From Alphaproteobacteria bacterium (GTDB lineage Bacteria > Pseudomonadota > Alphaproteobacteria > UBA6615), in NCBI GenBank assembly GCA_011087645.1, contig JAALLF010000004.1, positions 140,987 to 204,986 of the forward strand: a stretch of DNA of 64,000 bases, given 5' to 3'. The notes beneath the pieces were generated by a model. That model ran no database searches and was not told where the DNA came from. It saw nothing but the letters and a program-made list of their open reading frames with translations. This document shows, one piece after another, positions 37,541-45,472 of the stretch (within the stretch, counting starts at the first letter, position 1; every line of letters starts with the position of its first letter). The position numbers and the translations under genes are program-made.

Positions 37541-38629
37541 ATGACCTTTGGTACTTTCAATCGCTTGGTACTTGTCGGCGGACGAACGGCGCTGGGCGTA
37601 CTAACCATGGCCAGCGTTTTATTTGCCGCCGATGCCCGCCGTCCAGCCCTCGCCGAACAGCTCCTCGATGCCGCGTTGCTCGAAAATGCTTTGGAGCGGG
37701 CGGAGAAGCTGCCCCGTCTGCATGCGTTGATCGTCGCGCGCAACGGCGAGGCTATCGTCGAGCGGGCGTTCCGGGGGCCTGGTCTCAACACGCCGGTCAA
37801 CGTCAAGTCGGTCTCGAAGTCACTGATCTCCGCATTGGTCGGCATCGCCATTGGGCGAGGCGATCTGACCGGAGCCGACCAGCCGATCGCGCCGCTGCTA
37901 TCCGAACACCTGCCGGCGCAAGGCGACGCGCGGCTCGATAGTATAACCATCGGCCATCTGTTATCGATGCGCGCCGGCCTGGAACGCACTTCGGGCCGCA
38001 ACTATGGCCGCTGGGTGGCGAGCGACAATTGGGTGCGCCACGCCCTGTCGCGCCCGTTCGCCGACGACCCCGGCGGGCGCATGCTCTATTCGACGGGCAA
38101 CAGCCACCTGTTGTCGGCGATCCTCACACAGGCAACCGGCCGCAGCACCCACACGCTCGCGCGGACCTGGCTCGGCGCACCGCTCGATATCGACATTCCA
38201 CCCTGGCAACGCGATCCGCAAGGCATCTATTTCGGCGGCAACAATATGGCGCTGTCGGCGCGCGACTTGTTCCGCTTCGGCGAGTTGTACCGCAATGGCG
38301 GTGTTTATCGCGGCGAACGGGTCATCGACGAAAGCTGGGTTCGCGCCTCCTGGAGTCCGCGCACCCGCTCGCCCTTCTCCGGCGACGATTACGGCTATGG
38401 TTGGTTCATCACGCGCATCTGTGGTCAGACGGTGTTCTATGCGCGCGGCTTCGGCGGCCAGTTCGTCCATGTCGCGCCAAGCCTCGGGCTGACCGTGGTG
38501 ATCACGTCGGACAGCACGACCCACACACGGATCGACAATTATCGCGGCGCGCTCACCGCCTTGCTGCGCGACGCGCTGGTGCCGGCGGCGCTCAAGGCCG
38601 ACGGACAGGTCTGCGACGCCGCGCTCTAA
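37541..38629 (+). CDS. Serine hydrolase of the beta-lactamase (class C) family
   Basis: 362 residues from the ATG at 37541; a TTG at 37490 is an upstream option. A hydrophobic N-terminus (about 7-32, ending LFAADA) suggests export. Penicillin-binding-like motifs: S-x-x-K in VKSVSKSLIS, Y-x-N-like LYSTGNSHLL, and RGFGGQFVHV in place of KTG. The AG(L) block LSMRAGLERTSG fits EstB/6-aminohexanoate hydrolase-like enzymes. It may hydrolyse esters, amides or D-amino acid peptides. Confidence 0.88.
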   Translation: MTFGTFNRLVLVGGRTALGVLTMASVLFAADARRPALAEQLLDAALLENALERAEKLPRLHALIVARNGEAIVERAFRGPGLNTPVNVKSVSKSLISALVGIAIGRGDLTGADQPIAPLLSEHLPAQGDARLDSITIGHLLSMRAGLERTSGRNYGRWVASDNWVRHALSRPFADDPGGRMLYSTGNSHLLSAILTQATGRSTHTLARTWLGAPLDIDIPPWQRDPQGIYFGGNNMALSARDLFRFGELYRNGGVYRGERVIDESWVRASWSPRTRSPFSGDDYGYGWFITRICGQTVFYARGFGGQFVHVAPSLGLTVVITSDSTTHTRIDNYRGALTALLRDALVPAALKADGQVCDAAL

Positions 38630-38646
38630 AGATCGAACGGAGCGCC

Positions 38647-39675
38647 CTACCCCGCCACCAGCGTTTTGATCAGCTCCAAATTCTCCGGGCCAGGTTCCAC
38701 CTCGCCGCGCTTGATGCGGGCCGAAACTTCAAGGATCGCCGCATTCACCGGCGCTGACTTGCCGAGCTTATCCTGTTCCTCGACCACCCAGCCATTGACG
38801 TCGCCAACTTCGCTTTTGCGGTTTTTCATATGGTCTTGCAAAACCGTGGTGATGGTGTCGGACTGGATATAGGTGCTGGTCAGTTTATCGAGCAGCAGCT
38901 CGACCAATCGGTTGGAGTTGCGCACATCGTCTTCGCTAAGGCCGAATATGGGCTCGATCTTCAGACCCAAATCCTGCCCGGCGATGAGCGCTTCGGTGCC
39001 CGAGCGCAGCATCATCTCGCGCATGCCCGGCGTGGTGGCGGCTTCGGCAATCGGCACGCCGAGCACCGCCGTGGTCGCCAGGGTCGTGCAGTTGCTGATC
39101 AGCTTCATCCATTTCGCCGAGCGGATATCGGCAGATATCTCCGTGGTGCCCGAATGGGAGAGTATCTCCTGCACCTCCGCCTCTCGGCCCGCCGTCGCCT
39201 CGTGGATACCGCCGACGGCGAACCAGGACCGGTCGTGCGGCGATTGCCGCTGGATCACGCCGGGTTCGAACATTTGCGACGATATCTCGATGACGCAGCC
39301 GATGGTGCGTTCCGGCCCCACCGCGTCGGCGATCGCGTCGACAGTCATGCCATTCTGCACCCCGGCCAGCAAACCATCGTCTTTGAGATATGGCTTAACC
39401 AGATGACAGGCCCACGGCGTGTCGTAAGCCTTGATCACCAAGAGAACGATATCGAACGGCTCGTCGAAGGTGCACACTTCGCACAGATGATAGGCGCGCA
39501 CTTTGGTGACGACGGTCTCGTCGGGCATTTCGATACGTACGCCGTTGGCGCGCATGGCCTCAACATGTTCCGGCCATTGATCGATGAGCACGACATCGAG
39601 CCCCGCATTGGTCAGATCGGCGGCGATCGACGCGCCATTCGCGCCGGTGCCCAACACGGCGATCTTCTTGCCCAT
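38647..39675 (-). CDS. Ketopantoate reductase family protein
   Basis: 342 residues. An N-terminal Rossmann fold begins KKIAVLGTGANGASIAADL; the C-terminal ApbA domain has SAKWMKLISNCTT (catalytic lysine region) and ends with INAAILEVSARI-like helix. PanE reduces 2-oxopantoate with NADPH, but many relatives act on other 2-oxo acids, so panE is not assigned. It converges on the serine hydrolase gene and starts 18 bp after a small membrane-protein gene. Confidence 0.88.
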   Translation of the reverse strand: MGKKIAVLGTGANGASIAADLTNAGLDVVLIDQWPEHVEAMRANGVRIEMPDETVVTKVRAYHLCEVCTFDEPFDIVLLVIKAYDTPWACHLVKPYLKDDGLLAGVQNGMTVDAIADAVGPERTIGCVIEISSQMFEPGVIQRQSPHDRSWFAVGGIHEATAGREAEVQEILSHSGTTEISADIRSAKWMKLISNCTTLATTAVLGVPIAEAATTPGMREMMLRSGTEALIAGQDLGLKIEPIFGLSEDDVRNSNRLVELLLDKLTSTYIQSDTITTVLQDHMKNRKSEVGDVNGWVVEEQDKLGKSAPVNAAILEVSARIKRGEVEPGPENLELIKTLVAG

Positions 39676-39693
39676 CGTTCGATGTCTCCCCGG

Positions 39694-39996
39694 TCAATTC
39701 CGACGGCCGGCACTGCGCGCCGCCCAACCAAGAGCATAGGCGATTAGCCCAATGATGATCAAAATACCGCCAAAGGTGATCGATTGCCGTAACGCCTCGG
39801 TGCTGGCACGGGACTTTTTGAGCCGTTCCGCCAAGACCGTCGCCACGTCGTCGCCTGTGTAACGATTGCGCAATTCTTCTTCCGTGAATACGGGAGGCAA
39901 TTCTTCCTTGAATTGGCTATCGAAATTCGTCCGGACCTGTTGGCGCTGGTTGATTGTCCAGGCGTTCCAGGCCACTGCACTCACTATAGCGAGCAC
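39694..39996 (-). CDS. Small membrane protein, uncertain start
   Basis: 100 residues from a GTG at 39996. Two hydrophobic segments (about 1-13 and 73-93, with GGILIIIGLIAYALGWAA) flank a charged middle (EEELRNRYTGDDVATVLAERLKKSRA). The first helix is clipped at this start: the same frame reads DIVLPPWGIAVLAI upstream but offers no ATG, GTG or TTG before a stop at about 40060. Family not recognised. It may be co-transcribed with the ketopantoate-reductase-like gene 18 bp downstream. Confidence 0.65.
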   Translation of the reverse strand: MLAIVSAVAWNAWTINQRQQVRTNFDSQFKEELPPVFTEEELRNRYTGDDVATVLAERLKKSRASTEALRQSITFGGILIIIGLIAYALGWAARSAGRRN

Positions 39997-40267
39997 CGCG
40001 ATGCCCCAAGGCGGTAAAACAATATCCCCATTCGATGGCTCATGACGAAATTCCTAACACCACGAATCGACGACAAACAAAGCCATAAGGGGCTGCAGAT
40101 CGACACGATTTCGTGCCTGGGTAAATTTGCCGGAAAATATGGCCCCAAATCGCAATTAATACTAAGGATGCAGGCGGGCTCCCTGGACTTTGGCCTGGCA
40201 AGCCACCATTATCCGCGGCGTTTAATAACAAGAAGATCAGCACGTTATCCAGGGAGAGTATGTCGCA

Positions 40268-40705
40268 ATGTCATTTGCATCGACGCAGCGTCTGACAACC
40301 GCTGGCGCCAAGTTAATGTTGGCCGCGGCCATCACCAAATCGGAAGAAATCGGCATCCCCGTGACGGTCGCCATAGTCGACGCCGGCGGCCATATGCTGG
40401 TCCTCGAGCGCATGGATGGCGGCCGGTTCCACACGGTGCATTCATCGACCACCAAGGCGGTCACTGCGGCCTCGAACAAACGCCCCACCACAACCAAGGG
40501 CGCGCAAGGTCAGGATTTGGATACTTTACACGCTATCGGCCTGTCGCTGGCAGCCGGCGCGGCGCGCTGGACCGCGATGGAAGGCGGGTTTCCCATCATC
40601 GTCGACGGTGAGTGCCTGGGCGGCATCGGCGTCAGCGGCGGCGATTGGCAGCAAGATCAAGACATCGCCACGGCCGCGGTCGAAGCGGTGGGGGCATCAC
40701 TATAA
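40268..40705 (+). CDS. GlcG/HbpS family heme-binding-like protein
   Basis: 145 residues, the family's normal size, no signal peptide. Typical pattern: ITKSEEIGIPVTVAIVDAGGHMLVLERMDG, then TTKAVTA, and a glycine-rich end with GFPIIVDGECLGGIGVSGG. GlcG/DUF336 proteins often accompany carboxylate or glycolate catabolic genes and some bind heme. It lies 34 bp before tctC, so it likely belongs to the tripartite transporter operon. The biochemical role is not established. Confidence 0.88.
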   Translation: MSFASTQRLTTAGAKLMLAAAITKSEEIGIPVTVAIVDAGGHMLVLERMDGGRFHTVHSSTTKAVTAASNKRPTTTKGAQGQDLDTLHAIGLSLAAGAARWTAMEGGFPIIVDGECLGGIGVSGGDWQQDQDIATAAVEAVGASL

Positions 40706-40739
40706 AGGTCTGAAAGGACCATCATTCAGGGAGGAAGTT

Positions 40740-41708
40740 ATGAGTATTATTCGTCACACATTAGCCGGCGCGGTGGCGTTCGGCGTCGCCGCGGCAGCTA
40801 CACCGGCGATGGCATTTCCGGACAAACCGATTGAATTCGTCATACCCTTTGGCGCCGGCGGCGGCGCCGACATCGAGGGTCGTTTGCTCGCAACGGAAAT
40901 GGCTAAAGTGCTGGGGGTCGCGGTGACCCCGGTTAACCGCCCCGGCGGCGGCGGTGCGGTGGCCTATACCCACACCAAGAACGCCAAGCCCGACGGCCAT
41001 ACCATCGCTTGGAATTCCACCTCGGTGCTGACCACTACTAATCTGGGCAACACCGATTTCGATTATGACGCCATCGACCATGTCGGCCGGGTCGAATTCC
41101 AACCGCAACCCTTCGCGGTAAAAGGCGATGCCAAATGGAAGACCTTCGCCGAGTTCGTCGCCGACTGTAAGGCGGCGCCGGGCACTCTGAAGGTCGCGAA
41201 CTCGGGTACCGGTAGCGCCACCCACGCTGCGGCCATCGCGCTAATGGACGCCGCAGGGTGTCAGGTCATTCACCTGCCCAAAGGCATCAAGGGCCGCAAT
41301 AAGTCGGTTCTCAATGGCGAAGCCGATGCCATGATCGCGCCGCTGACCGGTGCGGTTAATCTGACCAATGCTGGCAAGCTGCGCATCCTGGCCATGCCAA
41401 CCGATAACCGCAACGACGTATTCCCCGACGTGCCGACAGCCAAGGAGCTTGGCTTCAACGCCTCGCTCGATCTGTTCCGTGGTCTGTCGGTGCCGCCGGG
41501 CACGCCGGATGAAATCAAAACGGTACTCGCCGACGCCATGGCCAAGGCCGCGCAGTCGCCGGCTTTTCTCGAACTGGCCAAGAATAAGGGCTTCAAAGTT
41601 GCGCCCCTGGGCCATAAAGAGTTCAGCGCTTTATTGGCCGACGAAAACATCAAGGTGAAGGCGATCTTCGCCAGCGCCGGCCTGCTGCAGAGCAAAGCCA
41701 AGAAGTAA
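40740..41708 (+). CDS. tctC: Tripartite tricarboxylate transporter substrate-binding protein (TctC/Bug)
   Basis: 322 residues from the ATG at 40740 with AGGGAGGAAG in front; an overlapping longer frame upstream is GlcG-gene shadow. A signal peptide ends PAMAFPDKPI. The Bug-fold pattern follows: IEFVIPFGAGGGADIEGRLLA and NRPGGGGAVAYT near the start, GTGSATHAAA mid-way. It binds a carboxylate in the periplasm for TctAB. The ligand is unknown. A terminator-like hairpin follows directly. Confidence 0.92.
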   Translation: MSIIRHTLAGAVAFGVAAAATPAMAFPDKPIEFVIPFGAGGGADIEGRLLATEMAKVLGVAVTPVNRPGGGGAVAYTHTKNAKPDGHTIAWNSTSVLTTTNLGNTDFDYDAIDHVGRVEFQPQPFAVKGDAKWKTFAEFVADCKAAPGTLKVANSGTGSATHAAAIALMDAAGCQVIHLPKGIKGRNKSVLNGEADAMIAPLTGAVNLTNAGKLRILAMPTDNRNDVFPDVPTAKELGFNASLDLFRGLSVPPGTPDEIKTVLADAMAKAAQSPAFLELAKNKGFKVAPLGHKEFSALLADENIKVKAIFASAGLLQSKAKK

Positions 41709-41717
41709 CGAGCGTTA

Positions 41718-41752
41718 CGGCCCGCCCCTGTCCGGGCGGGCCGTTTTCCTTC
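41718..41752 (+). terminator. Intra-operon terminator/attenuator between tctC and tctB
   Basis: A perfect 11-bp stem ACGGCCCGCCC-ctgtcc-GGGCGGGCCGT, then TTTCCTT. It starts 9 bp after the tctC stop, with the transporter's membrane genes still to come. Confidence 0.85.
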
Positions 41753-41806
41753 TCGGAACGCGGATATCCGCTTGAGCCGAAAGCCAGTATTTTGAACGAA
41801 CACGGC

Positions 41807-42295
41807 ATGCGACGACGAAATATTATCGCCGCATTGGTGCTGCTCGCCCTGACCGTGGTCTATGGCGCCTTGACTACGCAGCTGCCGGTCCGCTCGCTAC
41901 CCGACACGCCCGGCCCGCCATTCTTCCCGTGGATCAATACGGTCATTCTGCTGGCCCTCTCGCTGGGACTTTTGGCGCAAGGCTTATGGGCGAAGACGTT
42001 AGAAAGCGTCGCCTCAGACCCAGACCGAAGTGACGCCAGCGAACGATGGCGGGCGATTTGGGCGCTCGGCGCCTTTGTCGTCTATTTGGTAGTGCTACCC
42101 GGTCTCGGCTTCCTGCTGGCGACCGCACCCTTCTTTGCCGTGCTGATGGTCTTGTTCGGCGAAAAGCGCTGGCTGTGGGTTGCCATCGGCTCTATCGCCG
42201 TCACCGTCGGGCTTTATGTGCTGTTCCGCCACGGTTTTAGCGTTTTCCTGCCGCGCGGCATCCTGCCTGATCTGCTCGCCGTTATAGTCCCATGA
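41807..42295 (+). CDS. tctB: Tripartite tricarboxylate transporter small permease (TctB)
   Basis: 162 residues from the ATG at 41807 (basic MRRRN start); a TTG at 41792 is in frame. Four membrane helices are visible, with the TctB pattern FFPWINTVILLALSLGLL early and LGFLLATAPFFAVLMVLFGEKRW later. It pairs with TctA in the membrane. The TctA ATG overlaps its stop (ATGA). No clear ribosome site. Confidence 0.88.
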   Translation: MRRRNIIAALVLLALTVVYGALTTQLPVRSLPDTPGPPFFPWINTVILLALSLGLLAQGLWAKTLESVASDPDRSDASERWRAIWALGAFVVYLVVLPGLGFLLATAPFFAVLMVLFGEKRWLWVAIGSIAVTVGLYVLFRHGFSVFLPRGILPDLLAVIVP

Positions 42296-43803
42296 ATCCG
42301 GAAATTCTGATCGGCCTGACCCAGGCTACGGGCCTCATCGTCCTGATCTCCACCTGCGTCGGCGTGGTGATTGGCCTCGTCGTCGGCATGATCCCCGGCA
42401 TGACCATCAGTACCGGCATCATCGTTTTGCTGCCGGTAACCTTTGTGCTGCCCGCCGATATCTCGATCGCGCTTTTGCTCGGGCTCTATGTGGGCGGCAT
42501 GACCGGCGGCAGCTTCTCCGCGATCTTACTCAATATTCCCGGCACGCCGTCAGCCTCGGCCACCGCGATCGATGGCTATCCCATGGCCGCGCGCGGCGAA
42601 GCCGGACGAGCGCTCGGCATCGCCATCACCGCCAGCTTCGTCGGCGGCATGACGAGCTTTTTGTTTCTGTTTTTCGTCGCGCCATTGCTGGCGAACGTCG
42701 CCCTGCAATTCCGCACCGAAGATATGTTCGCCGTACTGTTCTTTGGTCTCACGATAATCTGCAGTTTCGCCGCCAAGTCCCTGGTTAAGGGATTGCTGTC
42801 GGGCGCCATCGGCCTGGCGATCGTCACCATCGGCCAGGACCCGGTCATGGGCACCCAGCGGTTTACCTTTGGCCAAGTCAACCTGATGGCCGGCGTGCAT
42901 TTCCTCACTGCGATGATCGGTCTGTTCGCCATACCCCAACTGATCAGCAATCTGACCGATGTGAAGGGCGCCGCCAGCAAGGTGCAAACCCGGCTGACAT
43001 CCGTTGTGCCGCGCCTGCCCGATCTCAAGGCCATGCGCCTGCCGGTATCGATCGGTTCGCTGACCGGCGCCTTCTTGGGCATCTTGCCGGGCGCCGGCGG
43101 ACCGATTGCCGCCTTTATCAGCTACGACTATACGCGCCGCGCCTCGAAGAACCCCGACGATTTCGGCAGCGGCGCCGTCGAAGGGGTCGCAGCGCCGGAA
43201 TCGGCCAATAACGCGGTGACCGGCGGAGCGTTGATCCCGATGATGACCCTGGGTATTCCCGGCGATCCGGTGACCGCCATCTTGATCGGCGCCCTGATCA
43301 TTCACGGCCTGGCGCCCGGGCCCCTGATGTTCCTTGAGCGCGGCGACTTCGCCTATGGGCTGATCTTCTCGTTCTTCTGGGCCAACATCTTCAATTTCAT
43401 CATCGCGCTGGCCGCCTTACGCCTGTTGATCAAAGTTCTGGCCACACCGCGCGCCTTGCTGATGCCGACGGTCGCCGTGCTGTGCGTGATCGGCAGCTTT
43501 GCGCTGCGCAATAATTTCTTCGATATCTATGTGATGCTGTTCTTCGGACTGATAGGCCTGGGCATGCGCTGGCTCGACATGCCGGTGGTGCCCCTCCTAC
43601 TGGCGCTCGTGCTCGGCAGCCAGCTAGAAGATAATCTGCGCGTCGCCTTGACCGCGTCGCAGGGCGACATATCGATCTTCTTCACATCGCCGATCAGCGT
43701 CGGCTTTCTCTTACTTTCTCTATTATCGATTGTCTGGTCGCTGCGCACCGCGTGGCTTAACAAGCGGGTGGTCGGTCATTCAAACAAGGAGTCTCCCCAA
43801 TGA
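42292..43803 (+). CDS. tctA: Tripartite tricarboxylate transporter large permease (TctA)
   Basis: 503 residues and about twelve helices. Family signatures: GMIPGMTISTGIIVLLPVTF near residue 33, GGSFSAILLNIPGTPSASATAIDGYP near 65-90 (in parts: NIPGTPSA) and the mirrored half GILPGAGGPIAAFISYDY with GALIPMMTLGIPGDPVTAILIG. The two halves are inverted repeats, as usual. It forms the ion-driven carboxylate uptake channel with TctB. It overlaps tctB and the next gene by 4 bp each. Confidence 0.95.
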   Translation: MNPEILIGLTQATGLIVLISTCVGVVIGLVVGMIPGMTISTGIIVLLPVTFVLPADISIALLLGLYVGGMTGGSFSAILLNIPGTPSASATAIDGYPMAARGEAGRALGIAITASFVGGMTSFLFLFFVAPLLANVALQFRTEDMFAVLFFGLTIICSFAAKSLVKGLLSGAIGLAIVTIGQDPVMGTQRFTFGQVNLMAGVHFLTAMIGLFAIPQLISNLTDVKGAASKVQTRLTSVVPRLPDLKAMRLPVSIGSLTGAFLGILPGAGGPIAAFISYDYTRRASKNPDDFGSGAVEGVAAPESANNAVTGGALIPMMTLGIPGDPVTAILIGALIIHGLAPGPLMFLERGDFAYGLIFSFFWANIFNFIIALAALRLLIKVLATPRALLMPTVAVLCVIGSFALRNNFFDIYVMLFFGLIGLGMRWLDMPVVPLLLALVLGSQLEDNLRVALTASQGDISIFFTSPISVGFLLLSLLSIVWSLRTAWLNKRVVGHSNKESPQ

Positions 43804-44813
43804 GTTCTTCCCCCTTTCGGGTCGCCTCCCTCGGCATCGGCTGGTGGTCGGATGTTTTGGCCGACGCCGCGCAGCGCACCGATGGCCGCGTCGAAATCGC
43901 ATCGTGCTATACCCGTTCGGCCGATAAACGCCAGGCTTTTGCTGACAAGTATGGCTGCGCCAGCGCCGGCAGTCTGGACGATATTCTCGCCGATGGCGCC
44001 ATCGATGGCATCATCAATGCGACGCCGAACCACGTCCATCTGGAAACCACCCGCGCAGCCGCCCAGGCCGGCAAACATGTGTTTCTCGATAAGCCGATTG
44101 CCAACACTATCGGCGAAGCGAAAGCCATCACCCAAGTCTGCGCCGACGCCGGGGTAACCCTGGGGGTTGGCTATCAGCGCCGCCGGGAAAGCCATTTCCG
44201 TTGGATCAAGGGCCGCATCGATGCCGGTGAATTCGGCACCTTGGTGCAGGCCGAAGCCAATATCAGCCGCGACCGGGAGGGCCAATTCGAACTTGGCCAT
44301 TGGCGTTACACCGCCGAGGGCATGCCCGGCGGGGTCATGCTGCAGATCGGTCTGCACTATGTGGATGTTTTGATGATGCTGCTGGGACCGGTCAAATCGG
44401 TATCCGGCATGGCGTCGCAGCTAGTATTGCCGGGGGACAATCCTGATGTGGGCACTCTGTTGATGCGCCATGAGAACGGCGCGGTCTCGTCGCTCTCGAC
44501 CAGTTACGCGTCGGCCTCGGAATATTACCTGATGAACATCTACGGCAAGAAGATGAGCGCCTACTACAATCTGTTCGATGGGCTGCGCAGTCTCAAGCAA
44601 GGCGAAACCAGCCATTCCCCGGTCACTGTCGATTCGGTCGATACTTTGGCCGAAGAGCTGATCGAATGGGCCGACGCGGCACAGGGCGGCGGGACGCCGG
44701 AAGTCGGTGGCGAAAGCGCGACAGACTCCCTCGCCGTGGTCAAGGCCGGCATCAAATCGGTCGCCGAAGGCCGCCATGTGGAAGTCGCAGAGATTTTGGC
44801 TGGCGAAGATTAA
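43800..44813 (+). CDS. Gfo/Idh/MocA family oxidoreductase
   Basis: 337 residues. An N-terminal Rossmann domain (LGIGWWSDVLADAAQR, then DGIINATPNHVHLETTRAAAQAGKHVFLDKPIANT with the EKP-like DKP lysine) is followed by the GFO_IDH_MocA C-terminal domain (GGVMLQIGLHYVDVLMMLLGPV). NAD(P)-dependent oxidation of a sugar, polyol or related hydroxy acid is typical. The ATG overlaps the TctA stop, so it probably acts on the compound the transporter brings in (inference). Confidence 0.92.
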   Translation: MSSSPFRVASLGIGWWSDVLADAAQRTDGRVEIASCYTRSADKRQAFADKYGCASAGSLDDILADGAIDGIINATPNHVHLETTRAAAQAGKHVFLDKPIANTIGEAKAITQVCADAGVTLGVGYQRRRESHFRWIKGRIDAGEFGTLVQAEANISRDREGQFELGHWRYTAEGMPGGVMLQIGLHYVDVLMMLLGPVKSVSGMASQLVLPGDNPDVGTLLMRHENGAVSSLSTSYASASEYYLMNIYGKKMSAYYNLFDGLRSLKQGETSHSPVTVDSVDTLAEELIEWADAAQGGGTPEVGGESATDSLAVVKAGIKSVAEGRHVEVAEILAGED

Positions 44814-44841
44814 ATCGGGCGCTCGCCGCAGGTTTCGTCAA

Positions 44842-44870
44842 TGTGATTTATCAGCGAATTGTGATATAAT
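44842..44870 (+). promoter_or_regulatory. Promoter of the toxin-antitoxin pair
   Basis: A perfect -10 TATAAT (44865-44870) lies 9 bp before the antitoxin ATG. A plausible -35 (GTGATT, 44843-44848) is 16 bp upstream. GTGAT is repeated at 44843 and 44861. The start site would fall at or next to the ATG, implying a leaderless mRNA. Confidence 0.5.
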
Positions 44871-44879
44871 TGCCCTGAT

Positions 44880-45074
44880 ATGGCGACCCTGCAAAAAGCC
44901 TTAGAAGAATTGCGTGAGCTGCCCGACGACAAGCAGGCTAGTTTGGTTGCGCAATTTGAAGATATGATTGCGCGAGCTAAGATCGACGCAAAGCTCGCCG
45001 CCAGCGAAGAACGCGGCGGTGAAACATCGTCCGACATGTTCTTTTCACAATTAAGAGCCCAGTTTGGTGGCTGA
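44880..45074 (+). CDS. Putative antitoxin of a ParE/RelE module
   Basis: 64 residues, hydrophilic and helical: ALEELRELPDDKQASLVAQFEDMIARAKIDAKLAASE, ending in a GG tail. It resembles small antitoxins of ParE/RelE systems that wrap around the toxin with a C-terminal helix; no DNA-binding domain is obvious. Its stop overlaps the toxin start by 8 bp, the classical coupled arrangement. No Shine-Dalgarno is seen before the ATG. Confidence 0.7.
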   Translation: MATLQKALEELRELPDDKQASLVAQFEDMIARAKIDAKLAASEERGGETSSDMFFSQLRAQFGG

Positions 45075-45360
45075 CGTCGTTTGGCTTGACCAAGCCAAAG
45101 ACGATATTCTCGGGCTGTTCGACTATCTCTATTCGGAAAACCCCGCCGCAGCCATTAGATATATTGATGAGCTTGAAGGCGCTTGCGAGGGACTATCCAC
45201 CTTCCCGCTGCAAGGCTGGATTTACGATGATCGTTATCGATCGATAGTCGTGCGAAATCACTTGATCTTCTATCGCTACGAAGCCGATCAAAACAAAGTG
45301 GTTATCGTTGCCGTCATCGATGGCAGACGCGACCTCTCTCGAACATTGCAAAACCGCTAA
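45067..45360 (+). CDS. RelE/ParE-family toxin
   Basis: 97 residues from a GTG at 45067 (TTG at 45064 is also possible). ParE-fold pattern: VWLDQAKDDILGLFDYL, NPAAAIRYIDELEGACEGLSTFPLQG, then YRSIVVRNHLIFYRYEADQNKVVIVAVIDGRRDL. ParE toxins poison gyrase, RelE toxins cleave mRNA; the lack of the usual RelE basic catalytic cluster and the overall match favour ParE. It follows its antitoxin directly. Confidence 0.88.
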   Translation: MADVVWLDQAKDDILGLFDYLYSENPAAAIRYIDELEGACEGLSTFPLQGWIYDDRYRSIVVRNHLIFYRYEADQNKVVIVAVIDGRRDLSRTLQNR

Positions 45361-45472
45361 CCGTTAGAACGAATTCCCAAACGGCGCTTCGGAAATCTCG
45401 CAGGTGTTGTTATCTTTCTCGACACGACAGGGCGCAATCCAATAGCGTCGAACTAACTTTGGGGACGGAGCT

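Noticed and set aside
40416..40739. Upstream extension of the tctC frame, giving a 430-residue protein
   Set aside because: The extension runs through the GlcG-like gene in another frame and lacks a signal peptide; the ATG at 40740 has a strong ribosome site and a proper signal peptide.
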